Source: Caenorhabditis elegans (lineage: Eukaryota; Nematoda; Chromadorea; Rhabditida; Rhabditidae). Taken from it: a stretch of 64,000 nt of DNA. How positions within the stretch are numbered: the stretch's first letter is position 1; each line of letters begins with the position of its first letter. The notes below the pieces were generated by a model. It made no database searches. It worked only from the letters and a program-made list of their open reading frames with translations, and was not told the DNA's origin. Made by a program: the position numbers and the translations under genes. The stretch covers positions 1,178,001 through 1,242,000 of the forward strand of contig NC_003283.11 in NCBI RefSeq assembly GCF_000002985.6. The letters run 5' to 3'. This document shows, piece after piece, positions 1-11,300 of the stretch.

Positions 1-28
1 TTTTTTGAAGATCAAAGCAAAATGGGAC

Positions 29-49
29 TTTCTGACTCCACGTGTCATT
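29..49. repeat. Half of a CACGTG-ended palindromic MITE
   Basis: The right terminus of the element family seen complete at 4368-4545: a gggac..ctgac core running into CACGTG. Only one end is present. It lies in the likely intron upstream of the first lipase exon. Confidence 0.4.
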
Positions 50-263
50 CTTGTTGGCGCATGAGCAGGACCCAACCAGTGGATAAAAGATCCTTGTGGA
101 TCCATGTGATGATCCCGTGGTGACAATGGTTTCTTGAAAGTAGTCCTATCATTTCCCGGAATACTGTTTAGTGTAGCACCCAAGGTGGTCCACATAAGAA
201 AACGCGGTCTCGAACATTGTCCGTTGCAAATTTATTTTCGTCTCCCAAGGCTCAAAATCATGG

Positions 264-345
264 GATTCTGGCCTTCCTCATTGAATTTTTCGCGCTCCAT
301 TGACAACCGCCCGCCGGACAACGCGTGGGAAAGTCGTGTACTTAC
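264..345 (+). repeat. Truncated dispersed repeat (ttctggcc / cgcgctccattgacaa family)
   Basis: This stretch matches parts of the repeats at 22328-22470, 42110-42300 and, inverted, 43680-43915, sharing tggccttcctcattga, gcgctccattgacaa and cggacaacgcgtgggaaagtc. It ends about 10 bp before the lipase acceptor at 351-355, so it sits in an intron. Confidence 0.55.
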
Positions 346-355
346 AAAACTTCAG

Positions 356-825
356 GTCACCGGACACTCCCTCGGAGGAGCGATGGCCTCCCTTGCCGCC
401 TCCTACATCACCTACAACAAGCTCTTCGACGCCTCGAAGCTTCAACTCGTCACCTACGGACAGCCACGTGTCGGAGACAAGGCCTACGCGGCCGCCGTCG
501 ATCGTGACGTCACGAACAAGTTCCGCGTCACCCACGCCCACGACCCGGTGCCACATCTTCCAAAGGAGAACATGCAAGGATTCACCCACCACAAGGCCGA
601 GGTGTTCTACAAGGAGAAAATGACGAAGTACAACATTTGCGATGATATCGATGAGAGCGAATTCTGCTCCAACGGACAAGTTCTTCCAGACACTTCTATC
701 AAGGTATAAATCGTCCAAAGTTCTTTACTTCACCAATACTTTTATTTTTTTAGGATCATCTTCACTACTTCGACGTTGATGTCAGCGACTTGGGCTACTC
801 AAATTGTGCTAATGTCAAGAACTAA
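356..825 (+). CDS. Class 3 lipase, 3' part (gene continues upstream of window)
   Basis: Two exons are visible: 356-703 (116 codons, after a ttcag acceptor) and 754-825, ending in TAA, with an AATAAA at about 845. The protein opens at VTGHSLGGA, the nucleophile elbow of the lipase_3 alpha/beta-hydrolase family, followed by VTYGQPRVGD, the acid region HAHDPVPHLP and an HHK histidine. This completes a Ser-Asp-His triad. The signal peptide and N-terminal half are missing; by comparison with the next gene they should lie before base 1. The upstream open frame at 134-355 is repeat sequence, not an exon. Related nematode lipases are secreted and hydrolyse acylglycerols. It is a tandem paralogue of the following gene, with the same exon breaks. 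Confidence 0.85.
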
Positions 826-944
826 CTTTTCAATGTTTTAAACAATAAAATAGTTCACAACTGATTCAGTGGTTCAGAGTTGAAGTGGTGGGCCTGCCTA
901 CGCGCCTGCCTCCCATATGTTCGCAGAGGTCCGCACCAGGAATG

Positions 945-1360
945 TGCGGCAAATTTGCCGAATTTACCGAATTCGCCGAGCTCGGCAAATTTCAAAACAG
1001 TAGATTTGCCGAATTTGCCGAGCACGATAAATTTCGAAATTTTCCGCACACATCAAAAATTTTTTAACAATACAATTTTGGCCAAAACTATTGATTTTGT
1101 CCCCAAAAATTTAGTAAAATGGCATAAAATTGAGTTGTTATTTTGATGCTTAAGCAGACACACTACACGGAAGTTATTCAGACACCAGATTTTTATTCAG
1201 AATTCAGTAGTTTCGGTGCTCCAAAAAACATCAAAAAATATCAAATTTTCGGAGTTAATTAAGCACGGCAAATTTGCCGAATTTGCCGTGCTCGGCAAAT
1301 ATTGGAAGAAGAGATTTGCAAAATTTGGCGAGCACGGCAAGTTTTGAGATTTGCCGCACA
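945..1360. repeat. Inverted GCCGAATTT/CTCGGCAAA repeat between the lipase genes
   Basis: The 826-1628 intergenic stretch holds repeated gccgaatttgccga and gctcggcaaattt blocks in both orientations (945-1025 and 1262-1360). They resemble the GCCGG minisatellites elsewhere in the window but with a different core. No coding exon is visible here. Confidence 0.55.
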
Positions 1361-1628
1361 CCCCTTTTCCGTACAGGTTTGAGGCAGGCGTCGGAGCATA
1401 AATAGCTAGTAATTCCCTTGATAACAAATGTGACAGCAATCTGAAGATGACGTGATGTTCGTCATATTTCCAAGCAAAGTTAAATGACAAATTGCCTCGG
1501 AGCAACAGTAATCCCAAAATCAAACAACAAAGTCACACTTGCAACCAGAACTTTTTTCACTTTTCACAGAGCTATTTAAGTTTGCAAATTTTCAATTACA
1601 ATTGTATTTAATGTATTTGACATTCAAA

Positions 1629-3533
1629 ATGCTTTTTATTTTCTCCGTTTTAATTTGCAAATCATTCTCCCACAGTTCAATACCATATTCCGATCAGCTC
1701 TCTCGGAATAAACTGATCTATGCAGCCATCTCCGCGTACGCTTCTCCTCCACAAAGTTGCATGAGCTTGGCGTTTCAAAATTTTCAAGTCAAACCTCAGA
1801 TTACTGTAGCTTGCGACACACTTGATGATACATGTTCTGGATTTACTGGAGTCGATCACGAAAGTCAGGCGATTTTGGTAGCTTTTCGTGGAACTAATCG
1901 TAACGCACAGCTGCTCGTTGAAGCCGTAGAAACTGTGTTTGCAAACAATGTAAGTTAGTTTATGCAAAAGCTCTGTCTAGGTCAAATTTTCAGAAATCCT
2001 GGGTTTCCGGTGGGCACGTCTCCGAATACTTCAGCGATGCGTTTTTCAAAATATGGACTTCTGGAATGAAAGATGACGTCATCAGTCTGATGTCTAGATA
2101 CCCAAGTTATCAAGTTTGGGTTCGTTAGCCTCGCACGTTCGATTTCCGAGAATAACGGGAAATTTACACCTGGGGAGTGCGGCAAATTTTCCAAATTTGC
2201 CGGACACTCCTGATAAACACGCAAGAGTTCTACTAGCGTCTCAAAGCGAATTTCGTATTCCGACTTCCGCATTTCTTGGAGATCAATAAACATGCTGTCC
2301 CATTACAGTTTGATCTGCCAAAAATGCGGGAATTTTTTGCCCAAAAATATGTGACGTCAGCACGTTCTTAACCATGTGATTCAGTTGAGAAATCTGCGTC
2401 TGAATTCCCGCAATTTTTGTAGATCAGCGTAGATCAAGCCGAAATGGGACAGCCTGACATCTCATGAGTACACAGGCCCATTACAATTTGATCTACTAAA
2501 AATGCGGGAATTTCTTCCACAGAAAATGTGACGTCACTACGTTCTTAACCATGCGAAATCAGTTGAGAACTGTGCGTCTCTTCTCCCGCACTTTTTGTAG
2601 ATCAACGTAGATCAAACCGAGATGGGACAGCCTGACGCTGACAATTTTCAGGTCACCGGCCACTCTCTTGGTGGAGCTCTAGCCTCCCTTGCTGCCACAT
2701 ATCTCCGATATACCAGTCTCGTATCGGCTGATCAGCTTCTCCTCGTCACATTCGGCCAACCACGTACCGGGAACATGGACTTCGCGACCAGCGTTGACAA
2801 CCTGGTCCCAAATGCGTATCGTGTCACACATTCTCATGATCCCGTACCACACTTGCCTGGACAAGGCCATCACGGCTACTTTCACCATAAGTCGGAAGTT
2901 TATTATAACAAGAACATGGGTGGTTGGGAGATTTGTGAAAAGGACGAATCGGAGAAATGTTCGAATGGAAATCTTGTTGACTTGGATTTTGAGGTGTGTC
3001 TTTTTTTTTTCGTTTGATCATATATATTGATTTCGTGATTTTTTTCTTAAACGGCAAACAATCTTTTCCGGCAAATCGGCAAGTTGCCGGAATTGAAAAT
3101 TTTCGGCAAAATGGGCAAACCGGCTCTTTGCAGGAATTGAAAATTTCCGGCAAATCAGCAATTTTCCGGAATTGAATATTTCCGACAAATCGGCAAACCA
3201 CCAAATTTGCCGGAATTCAAAACATCCGGCAAATCGACAAATTGGCAAACCGGCGATTTGCAGGAATTGGAAATTTCCGGCAAACCGGCAAATTGCCGGA
3301 ATCGTAAATTTCCGGCAAATCAGCAATTTGCCGAAAATGAAAATTTCCGGCAAATTGCCAAATTGCCCGAATTTGCCGAATTTTTTTTCTCGCGGCGAGA
3401 CCCATACAAATAGGATCCCGTTTTCGTAATTTTTAACCGCTATTTTCAGGACCATTTCCACTATTTCAACTTGGATATATTGAAACTCGGATTCTCAAAT
3501 TGTCTCAATACAACGCCATCGGGAATACAATAA
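1629..3533 (+). CDS. Secreted class 3 lipase (complete)
   Basis: Exons 1629-1949, 1994-2113, 2652-2993 and 3450-3533 join in phase to 288 aa. The start at 1629 gives a hydrophobic signal peptide (MLFIFSVLICKSFSHS). In-frame upstream codons lack one. A middle domain contains VAFRGT, the usual lipase_3 oxyanion-region motif. The catalytic serine is in VTGHSLGG (about residue 152), the acid in SHDPVPHLP (about 210) and a histidine in the HHKSEVYY region (about 226). Cysteines in the tail match those of the upstream paralogue, suggesting an extracellular disulphide. Likely role: hydrolysis of extracellular or intestinal lipids. The 538-bp third intron-space carries two palindromic elements. Its stop codon overlaps the start of the segmental duplication described below. 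Confidence 0.9.
2293..2636. repeat. Two tandem palindromic MITE copies in a lipase intron
   Basis: Two copies (about 2293-2456 and 2466-2636) of a palindrome with ends tgtcccatta / tgggacagcctgac and internal gtagatca and atgcgggaatt blocks. They belong to the family seen complete at 4368-4545, but without the CACGTG ends. Confidence 0.7.
3060..3395. repeat. GCCGGAATT minisatellite in last intron of lipase
   Basis: About ten degenerate units of roughly 35 bp built from tttccggcaaat and ttgccggaattgaaaa. The same family recurs in introns across the window (9430-10270, 15130-16310, 37130-40640) and between genes (60835-62330). Confidence 0.8.
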
Positions 3534-3756
3534 ATGTTTTATTCATTTTACAAATTACGCGAAAATTACACAATTTCAACAGTAATAATCCAAAATATCG
3601 ACAAAATCACTTACATAGCACCTCGACAAAACCGTAAAATCACATACACATACTTTCTTAACTTCTTTCACTTCATCGGCAGTGTACAGCTCATCACCAA
3701 TCGACTTATAGAGGGAGGCTGAAATTTAGACATTTTTGTAATGTCGAAAATTTTTA

Positions 3757-4345
3757 AGGTGGAGTACCGAATGGTCCAAAACTACCGAATTTCGTAATGA
3801 GGCGTTCTGAAAAAAAAATTTAAAAAAGTTATGGCCGCTCAAAGTTTTGAAAAATTTCCCATTTTTAGCTAAAATCCCAAATTTTGGCAACTTCTCGGTG
3901 TCGCAGCGGTTGGAACTTAAAGGTGAAGTACCGAAATCTGGGAAATATTTTAAATTGGCTCCAAATTTTCCCTTGATTCCGAATTTCGATGTGAAAAATT
4001 TCGAAAAAATTTCCCTGATTATAAATTTGACATATGAAAATCGTGATTTAAAGCTTAAATATATAATTAGGGAAATTTTTTTTTTGAATTTTTTCACATC
4101 GAAATTCGCAATCAGGGGAAAATTTGGAGTCAATTAAAACTATATTTCCCAGATTTTGGTACTTCACCTTTAAGTTCCAACCGCTGCGACACTGAGAAAT
4201 TGCCAAAATTTGGGATTTTAGCTAAAAATACACAATTTTTTTCAAAACTTTGAGCGGACATAACTTTTTTTTGAAAAATTTTCACAATGGCTCATTACGA
4301 AATTCGGTAGTTTTGGACCATTTTGGGTCTGAAAAAGCAAAGTCT
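3757..4345. repeat. Foldback element with inverted arms
   Basis: The left arm (gtaccgaatggtccaaaactaccgaat..., tggccgctcaaagtttt, gcagcggttggaacttaaagg) is repeated as its reverse complement on the right, ending in ggtagttttggaccatt at about 4310. No coding capacity is visible. Confidence 0.75.
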
Positions 4346-4367
4346 CAAACTTCGGCGCTTCTATATT

Positions 4368-4545
4368 CACGTGGTGTCAGATTGTCCCATAACGGTTTGA
4401 TCTACAAAAAATGCGGGAATTTTTTCCCCAGACAAATGTAACGTCATCGCGTTCTTAACCATGCGAAATCAGTTGAAAATTCTGTGTCTTTAAATTCCCG
4501 CTTTTTTGTAGATCAAGCCGTTATGGGACAATCTGACATCACGTG
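4368..4545. repeat. Complete CACGTG-ended palindromic MITE
   Basis: Terminal inverted repeats of about 28 bp run from CACGTGGTGTCAGATTGTCC to its near-complement at 4518-4545. Internal arms contain gatctacaaaaaatgcggga. Other copies: 8136-8313, 50513-50746, 55569-55737 and a nested one at 23021-23290. Confidence 0.8.
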
Positions 4546-4556
4546 TATATTATTAT

Positions 4557-4693
4557 TTAGCTACCTTTAGCTTTTTTCTCTGTTAAATGCTCTTTAATGG
4601 CATATCTTGTCTGCCGAACGCAGTGCTGATTGGCAGCTTCCACAACTTTCGGGATCAAAGCATCGTTCAGATTCCGTACATCGATAAATCGAA
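4557..4693 (-). pseudogene. Duplicated C-terminal fragment of the RMC1 homologue
   Basis: These 137 bases copy the end of the RMC1 last exon (8325-8461), including the stop, with the frame intact for about 45 codons (FRFIDVRNLNDAL onward). The copy stops abruptly inside the exon and has no splice acceptor, so it is a non-functional relic carried by the duplication. Confidence 0.85.
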
Positions 4694-4805
4694 AGCAAAA
4701 TTTATGTGAAAGCTTCTGTTGTTCTCAATGAAAAATTACAAAATTTCATTCAATACACTAATCAGACGAATAGTGAGTGTAACATATAAATGATTCCAGT
4801 AAAAA

Positions 4806-6541
4806 TTAGTGATTAAGACATGCAGAAGTTTTCTTGTCCATTGAATACATTGATGGTTTTGCATAAATCGATTTGATACATTTTTTGCGATTTATTTCAT
4901 TCTGAGCTGCAAACTTTGCTGGATAATAAACTGGGTCATAGTAATTCACAAGTCCTCCATAACTTGCAGGAGCACAATCACATGGTTCTTCTTTCCAGGA
5001 TGTAAGCCAATTAGGTTGATAACTTAAATTGTGGGAAATCGCGTCCAGCTTCACTGGCATATCAGCAAAAATATTATACTACTGTCAGATATTCTACCGA
5101 CGAACGAATATTAAAAGTGAGATAAATAAGAATTAATTAACTTTGGCTGTCTATAGACTATAGTTTACTTTGGTTATATTTTTTGAAAGACTTCTTCGAA
5201 TGCAAAATGTCAGTTTGACGCTGCCTGAGTTTCCTCTGAGTGTAAATTTCATAGTTGAGTGAACTTTACATCTGAATTAGTTTCAACTCAAAACATACTT
5301 TTACAGGACAATGTATGCTCAGGTCCAACGGGGGAACCAAAATATCCATTGAACCATTTGAATGCCTTGATTCTTCTAGATTCTCCTGGACCTCCTGGAT
5401 TTGTTGGATCTTCTCCAGAACATTCATTGTTAATGATCAATGAAGTTGGTCCAAAGATTGGTCCATCATATCCAGCTGCTGCATTCTTTGCTCCACTATT
5501 CCAGTTTCCCATTACAATATCATGCATTGCTGGTTTCGGTGGTTGAGGTGTCATATAGAACCAAAGAGAAGCCAGAACGGCAAGTGGTGGATCCATTTTA
5601 GTCATTACAAGATTTGGTTCTTTTAATAAATCAACTTTAATATTTACAGTTCTCAACCAATCTTGGAATTGTCCGTAGTTGTAGTTGTACGAAATTTGAA
5701 TGGCTCCACGTCCAAAATAACATCCTTTATATGGAGCAGCAGTATTTGATACTGTTGAATTTGAGCATGGATAGAAATAAGTTATTTGATCAGAAGCAGA
5801 ACAATAAAGACCAGCAGATGAACATGAATTTCCGTCGGATGGAGTATAACCAGGAGTTTTAGGGTCCAAAAAGCTACTTATTGGCCCTCCTTCAAACCAG
5901 TTATAAAATCCTCCACGGTAGAAACAGTTTGAAGCATCTGATCGGACAGCTTCCTGAAACTCATCAAAGTTCAATGCTTCAAATTAACATAACACTTACC
6001 CATAGAGGGCAATGTTATTCTCTCCAGTTTCTTGAATAGCATGGGCAAAGAAAGCCGCCAAATCTCGTTTCTTATTCGCATCCTCAGAATACTTCTGCAG
6101 AAATACATATGAAATAATCTCCAAACATGGCAATACTCGAATTTTGAAAAAACAATTATTTACATACCTTATTATTCACATTAATCGAAGTTCCAAATTC
6201 TGGAAAGTATCTGGATGCAATTTTAAATGCATCGTAAGAATATGGCCAGCAACTCGATGGACCCCATCCAAGATTGGAAAATGGGAATAGGTCTTCAAAC
6301 ATTTCTCTCGTGAACCAGGATTCTAGTTTTGAAGCAGGCAGATTATTTGGGTCCGTTGGCCGAGTGCATGATTTCGGAGGTCTTTTACCATATTTCGTTG
6401 CTTTTGGACACAAGCTAGCATTCCCAAAACGACTTGCAGACACAATAGAACAGTCTATGAAAGTGAAATTCGCATAAGTTTCTGCTGCACAAACTTACAT
6501 GATATAAAAACAGCTAGGAGTACGTAATTGATGAGAATCAT
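4806..6541 (-). CDS. GH19-type chitinase-like gene, apparently frameshifted
   Basis: Exons read 6541-6499, 6454-6168, 6094-6000, 5953-5299 and 5053-4806. The first gives a signal peptide (MILINYVLLAVFIS). Family hallmarks are FFAHAIQETGEN (catalytic glutamate region), CFYRGGFYNWFEGG and GRGAIQISYNYNYG, all typical of class I/IV glycosyl hydrolase 19 proteins. The tail is cysteine-rich. Function would be chitin or related glycan hydrolysis outside the cell. Oddity: exon 3 ends two bases into a codon (TAT GG|gtaagt) whereas exon 4 (GAA GCT GTC) starts in phase 0. The five exons sum to 1328 nt, two more than a multiple of three, and no alternative canonical site visible restores the frame. Either the gene is broken here, or an unusual splice is used. 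The gene lies between the two copies of the segmental duplication. Confidence 0.75.
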
Positions 6542-7185
6542 GATATTCAATCAACATTTGAATGTGTTCAAGTCGTTATTTAAATACATTTATTAATTTT
6601 ATTATTCAAAACACACATTATTTTATGCTGACGATGCATTAATTTTTAAACTGCTCTTGTAGTCGCTATAACATAACAAATTTGGTAAATATGAAAACAA
6701 TGATTAAATAACACATTTTTTCATATTGATAAATTAAAAGTTTCAAATTCTTACGCTGTTCTATCATAAATGCCTCGAGAAGCCTGTGCATAAGAATGCT
6801 ACCCCACTCTCAATCTTCATTCTTTCTCGGAAGCGTTCTTTCTCTCAAATTGTCTAAACACAACGCCATCGGGAATACAATAAATGTTTTATTCATTTTA
6901 CAAATTACGCAAAAATTAAACAATTTCAATAGTAATAATCCAAAATATCGACAAAATCACTTACATAGCACCTCGACAAAACCGTAAAATCACATATACA
7001 TAAGTAGGGGAGCACCATTAATTTACCAGACAAATGAAATAAAAACCAAATTAAATCTCAAACAGAGCACACGTGGCCTGCTCTTCGCTGGCTCCTTTCA
7101 CTTCCTCGGCAGTGTACAGCTCGTCGCCAATCGATTTATAGAGGGAGGCTGAAATTTAGACATTTTTGTAATGTCGAAAATTTTT

Positions 7186-8130
7186 AAGGTGAAGTACCGA
7201 ATGGTCCAAAACTACCGAATTTCGTAATAAGGCGTTCTGAAAATTTTTTTAAAAAAAGTTATGGCCGCTCAAAGTTTTGGAAAAAATGACCCATTTTTAG
7301 CTAAAATCTCAAATTTTGGCAACTTCTCGGTGTCGCAGCGGTTGGAACTTAAAGGTGGAGTACCGAAATCTGGGAAATATTTTTAATTGACTCCAAATTT
7401 TCCTCTGATTCCGAATTTCGATGTGAAAAAATTCAAAAAAATTTCCCTGATTTTATATTTGAGCTTGAAATCACGAATTTCGCTCGCATCACTTTTTTCA
7501 AATTCGCGCCCAAAGAAATTCGCATCGGAGCGCGCTTGCATCGTTTGATTTTTTTGTTTATTTTAAAAATGTTTTAAATATTTATTTTCGCCAAAATTAA
7601 TTTTTTTAGCCAATTTCATTCATTTTTGCCGAGTTTTTATCGGTTTTGTTTTGAAAAAAATTTCTTTCCGACAAAAATATTTTTGTCGGAAGAAACTGGT
7701 TAAAAAAACATTTTTTAAAATAAACAAAAAAAAATCAAACGATGCAAGCGCGCTCCAATGCGGAATTTATTTAGGCGTGAATTTGAAAAAAAATGATGCG
7801 GACGAAATTCGTGATTTCAAGCTTAAATATATAATTAGGGAAATTTTTTTTTTGAATTTTTTCACATCGAAATTCGCAATCAGGGGAAAATTTGGAGTCA
7901 ATTAAAACTATATTTCCCAGATTTTGGTACTTCACCTTTAAGTTCCAACCGCTGCGACACTGAGAAATTGCCAAAATTTGAGATTTTAGCTAAAAATACA
8001 CAATTTTTTTCAAAACTTTGAGCGGACATAACTTTTTTTTGAAAAATTTTCACAATGGCTCATTACGAAATTCGGTAGTTTTGGACCATTTTGGGTCTGA
8101 AAAAGCAAAGTCTCAAACTTCGGCGCTTCT
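7186..8130. repeat. Foldback element containing a second foldback
   Basis: Outer arms equal those at 3757-4345. At the centre (7455-7800) an inner palindrome has ttcgcatcggagcgcgcttgcatcg on the left and gatgcaagcgcgctcc on the right, an insertion absent from copy A. Confidence 0.75.
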
Positions 8131-8135
8131 ATATT

Positions 8136-8313
8136 CACGTGGTGTCAGATTGTCCCATAACGGTTTGATCTACAAAAAATGCGGGAATTTTTTCCCCAGA
8201 CAAATGTAACGTCATCGCGTTCTTAACCATGCGAAATCAGTTGAAAATTCTGTGTCTTTAAATTCCCGCTTTTTTGTAGATCAAGCCGTTATGGGACAAT
8301 CTGACATCACGTG
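8136..8313. repeat. CACGTG-ended palindromic MITE (duplicate)
   Basis: Essentially identical to 4368-4545, having been copied as part of the segmental duplication. It ends 12 bp before the RMC1 stop codon, so it probably lies in that gene's 3' UTR or just beyond. Confidence 0.8.
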
Positions 8314-8324
8314 TATATTATTAT

Positions 8325-11300
8325 TTAGCTACCTTTAGCTTTTTTCTCTGTTAAATGCTCTTTAATGGCATATCTTGTCTGCCGAACGCAGTGCTGATTG
8401 GCAGCTTCCACAACTTTCGGGATCAAAGCATCGTTCAGATTCCGTACATCGATAAATCGAAATGCGTCGACGATTTGCTTTTTCTCGAGCATCACTTCAA
8501 CAATTTCATCGCTAGCCTTGTTTCTGGCAAGAATATCCACTCCCGATTGGAAAAGTGTCGAGCATCGAGCTTCGTAGGATAGTAACAAGAATGCCAATGG
8601 TTTGGAGTCGTTAATAACCTGAAAAGGAGAATTTTTTTTTAAACTTTTTTTTTTAACTTTCAGAAAGTATAATTACGAAATTTGGTAGTTTTGGTCTTTT
8701 TTGGGTCTAAAAACTAAATTTCAAATTTCGGTTCTTCATCTTTAAATCGCTCTACATGTTTTTATAGTTTAGTCGTTTTTTATACATAGCAGTTTCTTCC
8801 AGATTTCAACTATAAAAATATCGAATTTTTTAAAAGTTATTACGGGGGACACTAAATTCTGAGAATACGGCGTATCACACATCCTATTTGACGCGCAAAA
8901 TATCTCGTAGCGAAAACTACAGTAATCCTTTAAATTACTACTGTTGCGCGCTTGTGCCTTTTTTTACGGGATCTCGATTTTCGAAACGAATTTCCATGGC
9001 GGATATATCATATATTTAGTTGTTTCGTACAATTAATATATTTTAAATGAGCTCCGTAAATCGACACAAGCGCTACAGTAGTCATTTAGAGAGTTACTGT
9101 AGTTTTCGCTGCGAGATATTTTGCGAATTCTCAGAATTCTGTGTCCCCATAATAATAATAATAATAATATTAATTTAAAACATATCCGATACCCATCATA
9201 CCCTATAGGTGACAATTTGCTGTAATTTCGACATCTCGCCAGCTTCGGCCAGTGTCTCAACGACCATTTCAATTAGGTAGGCTTCTGGCGTTATTTCTGC
9301 GTCGAAGAGCGACCGTAGATACTGGAGCATAATATTTGCCACGTATGATTCGGGTAGCGATACTTCTTCCTGAAAATGGCAAGTTTTTTATTACACAGTA
9401 GAATACAGGCGTTTTTGCAACAAAAAAAAATTTATCGAAAAATTGCCGGTTTGCTGCCGTTTATTTCGGAAATTTTCAATTCCGGAAAATTGCCGATTTG
9501 CCGGAAATTTTTATTTTCAGCAAAATTGCCGTTTTGCCGGAAATTTTCATTTATGGCAAATTGCTGGTTTGCCGATTTGCCGGAAATTTTCGGCAGTTTC
9601 TGTTTTTTCCGGCAAGCTCAGTATTTTTCCGATTATCCGATTAGCCGGAAATTGTCATTTTTGGCAAATTGCTGATTTTTAAAAAAGTTTTTTTTTGTTG
9701 CATAAACCTAGTTTTTGGGTGTTTTGTTCCTATTTTTTCAGTAATTTTTTTTTTCGATTTTCAAAATCTTCTTGATTTTTCAATTCTTTTTTGATTTTTA
9801 TTTTTCTCTCGAAAGTGGAGTCCCAGTAAACCGAAAATAACTGTTAAAAATTAAAAAAAAAAAAAAAAGTTAAAAAATGAAAGTTTCCGGCAAATCGACA
9901 AATTGCCGGAATAGAAAAATTCAGGCAAATCTCCAATTTGCCGGAGTTTAAAATTTCCACCAATTCGGCAAATTGCTGGAGTTGCAAATTTCCGGCAAAA
10001 ATCGCCTTTTTGCCGAAATTGAAATTTCCGTCAAAAATCGCCAATTTGCTGGAATTGAACATCTCCGGCAAATCGGCAAATTATCAATTTGCCGGAATTG
10101 CAAGTTTCCGGCAAAACAGAAAATTTACTGAAAATGAAAATTTCCGCCAAATCAGAAATTTGCCGGATTTGAAAATTTCCGGCAAATCGACAATTTGCAG
10201 AAATTGAACATCTCCGGCAAATCGGCAAATTGGCCATTTGCCGGAGTTTAAAATTTCCGTTGCAAAAAAAACTTGATTTTCTATAAGAAAAATAACGATT
10301 TTTCAATATTTTTTATGTAGGAAGGTCTCCTCACCCTCAATGGAATGAGAACAGAGCTTTGCATTTCCTGCTGCGTCACTGCCAAACTCGCGTATTTCTC
10401 GCAGTCTAATACGGGCTTCTGGCTACTTCCAGAGCCATTTTCAACTGAATTTTCACTAGCAGACGATTTTCCAGTAACTCCTGTGAGCATTGCGAATACT
10501 TTCCGGATTTGTCGGAGAGACAGAGCGCGAGCTTTGAGGCAAGCCAACAATGTCGTCACGAACAGCTTCTTCTCGTTGCTCCGTCTCGCCAAATATTCGA
10601 GCATCGTTTGTTTGTCGGCGATTTCGAGTTGAGCGTGCTCATTTTTCAGACGAATCGAGTACATCACACCGCCAGACGAATCAATGACGATGTCGGGGAG
10701 GAAGGTGAACCAGAAATTGGTGTAGAGAGCTGGAGGTGGCTGGTGTTGTGGATGGGATTCTGAAAAAATCTTGTAAGATCGGAAAATTAAAATGTTTCGA
10801 TTTTTATATAAAATAAAATCGAAAATCGAAATTTTTTTGAATAGAAAAACGAAAAACAAAAAAATTTCAATTTTTTAAACAATAAAATCGGAAAAAAAGT
10901 TGATTTTTTTAAAACTAAAAACGAACATTTTCGGTTTTGTCAAAGATAATTAATTTTTATATTTAAATCGAAAATTGAAAACCTAAAAAATTTCCGATTT
11001 TTTTTAATTTTCGATTTGTTTTTTAACTTTTTTATAAAATCGAAAAAATAAAACTTTCAATTTTTTTAAAATAAAATCGAAAAACGTTCGATTTTTTTTT
11101 GAATAAAATATAAAAATTAAAATTTTTCGATTTTTTTAAATTTTTTTATAAAATCGGAAAACTAAATTTTTTCGGCTTTTTTTTTTAAATAAAATAGAAA
11201 AATTAAAAATTTCGTTTTTTAAAGAAAATCGGAAAATTAAAATTTTTCGGCTTTTAAAAAAAAAAAAATTTTTTTTGAATAGAAAAACGAAAATTTTTCA

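Larger units (their letters stand above)
3495..4693. repeat. Segmental duplication, copy A
   Basis: It begins in the last lipase codons (tcaaattgtct..acaacgcc) and runs to a fragment of the RMC1 last exon. It matches 6845-8461 nearly base for base, except for insertions in the other copy (about 95 bp near 7005 and about 350 bp at 7455-7800). Confidence 0.85.
6845..8461. repeat. Segmental duplication, copy B
   Basis: Partner of 3495-4693. It starts with a relic of the lipase C-terminus and 3' UTR (caaattgtct..caacgccatc) and continues into the genuine last exon of the RMC1 homologue. Extra blocks lie at about 7005-7100 and 7455-7800. Confidence 0.85.

Noticed and set aside
134..355. Upstream extension of the first lipase frame
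   Set aside because: It contains a dispersed repeat and no lipase-like sequence; a clear tttacaaaacttcag acceptor sets the exon start at 356.
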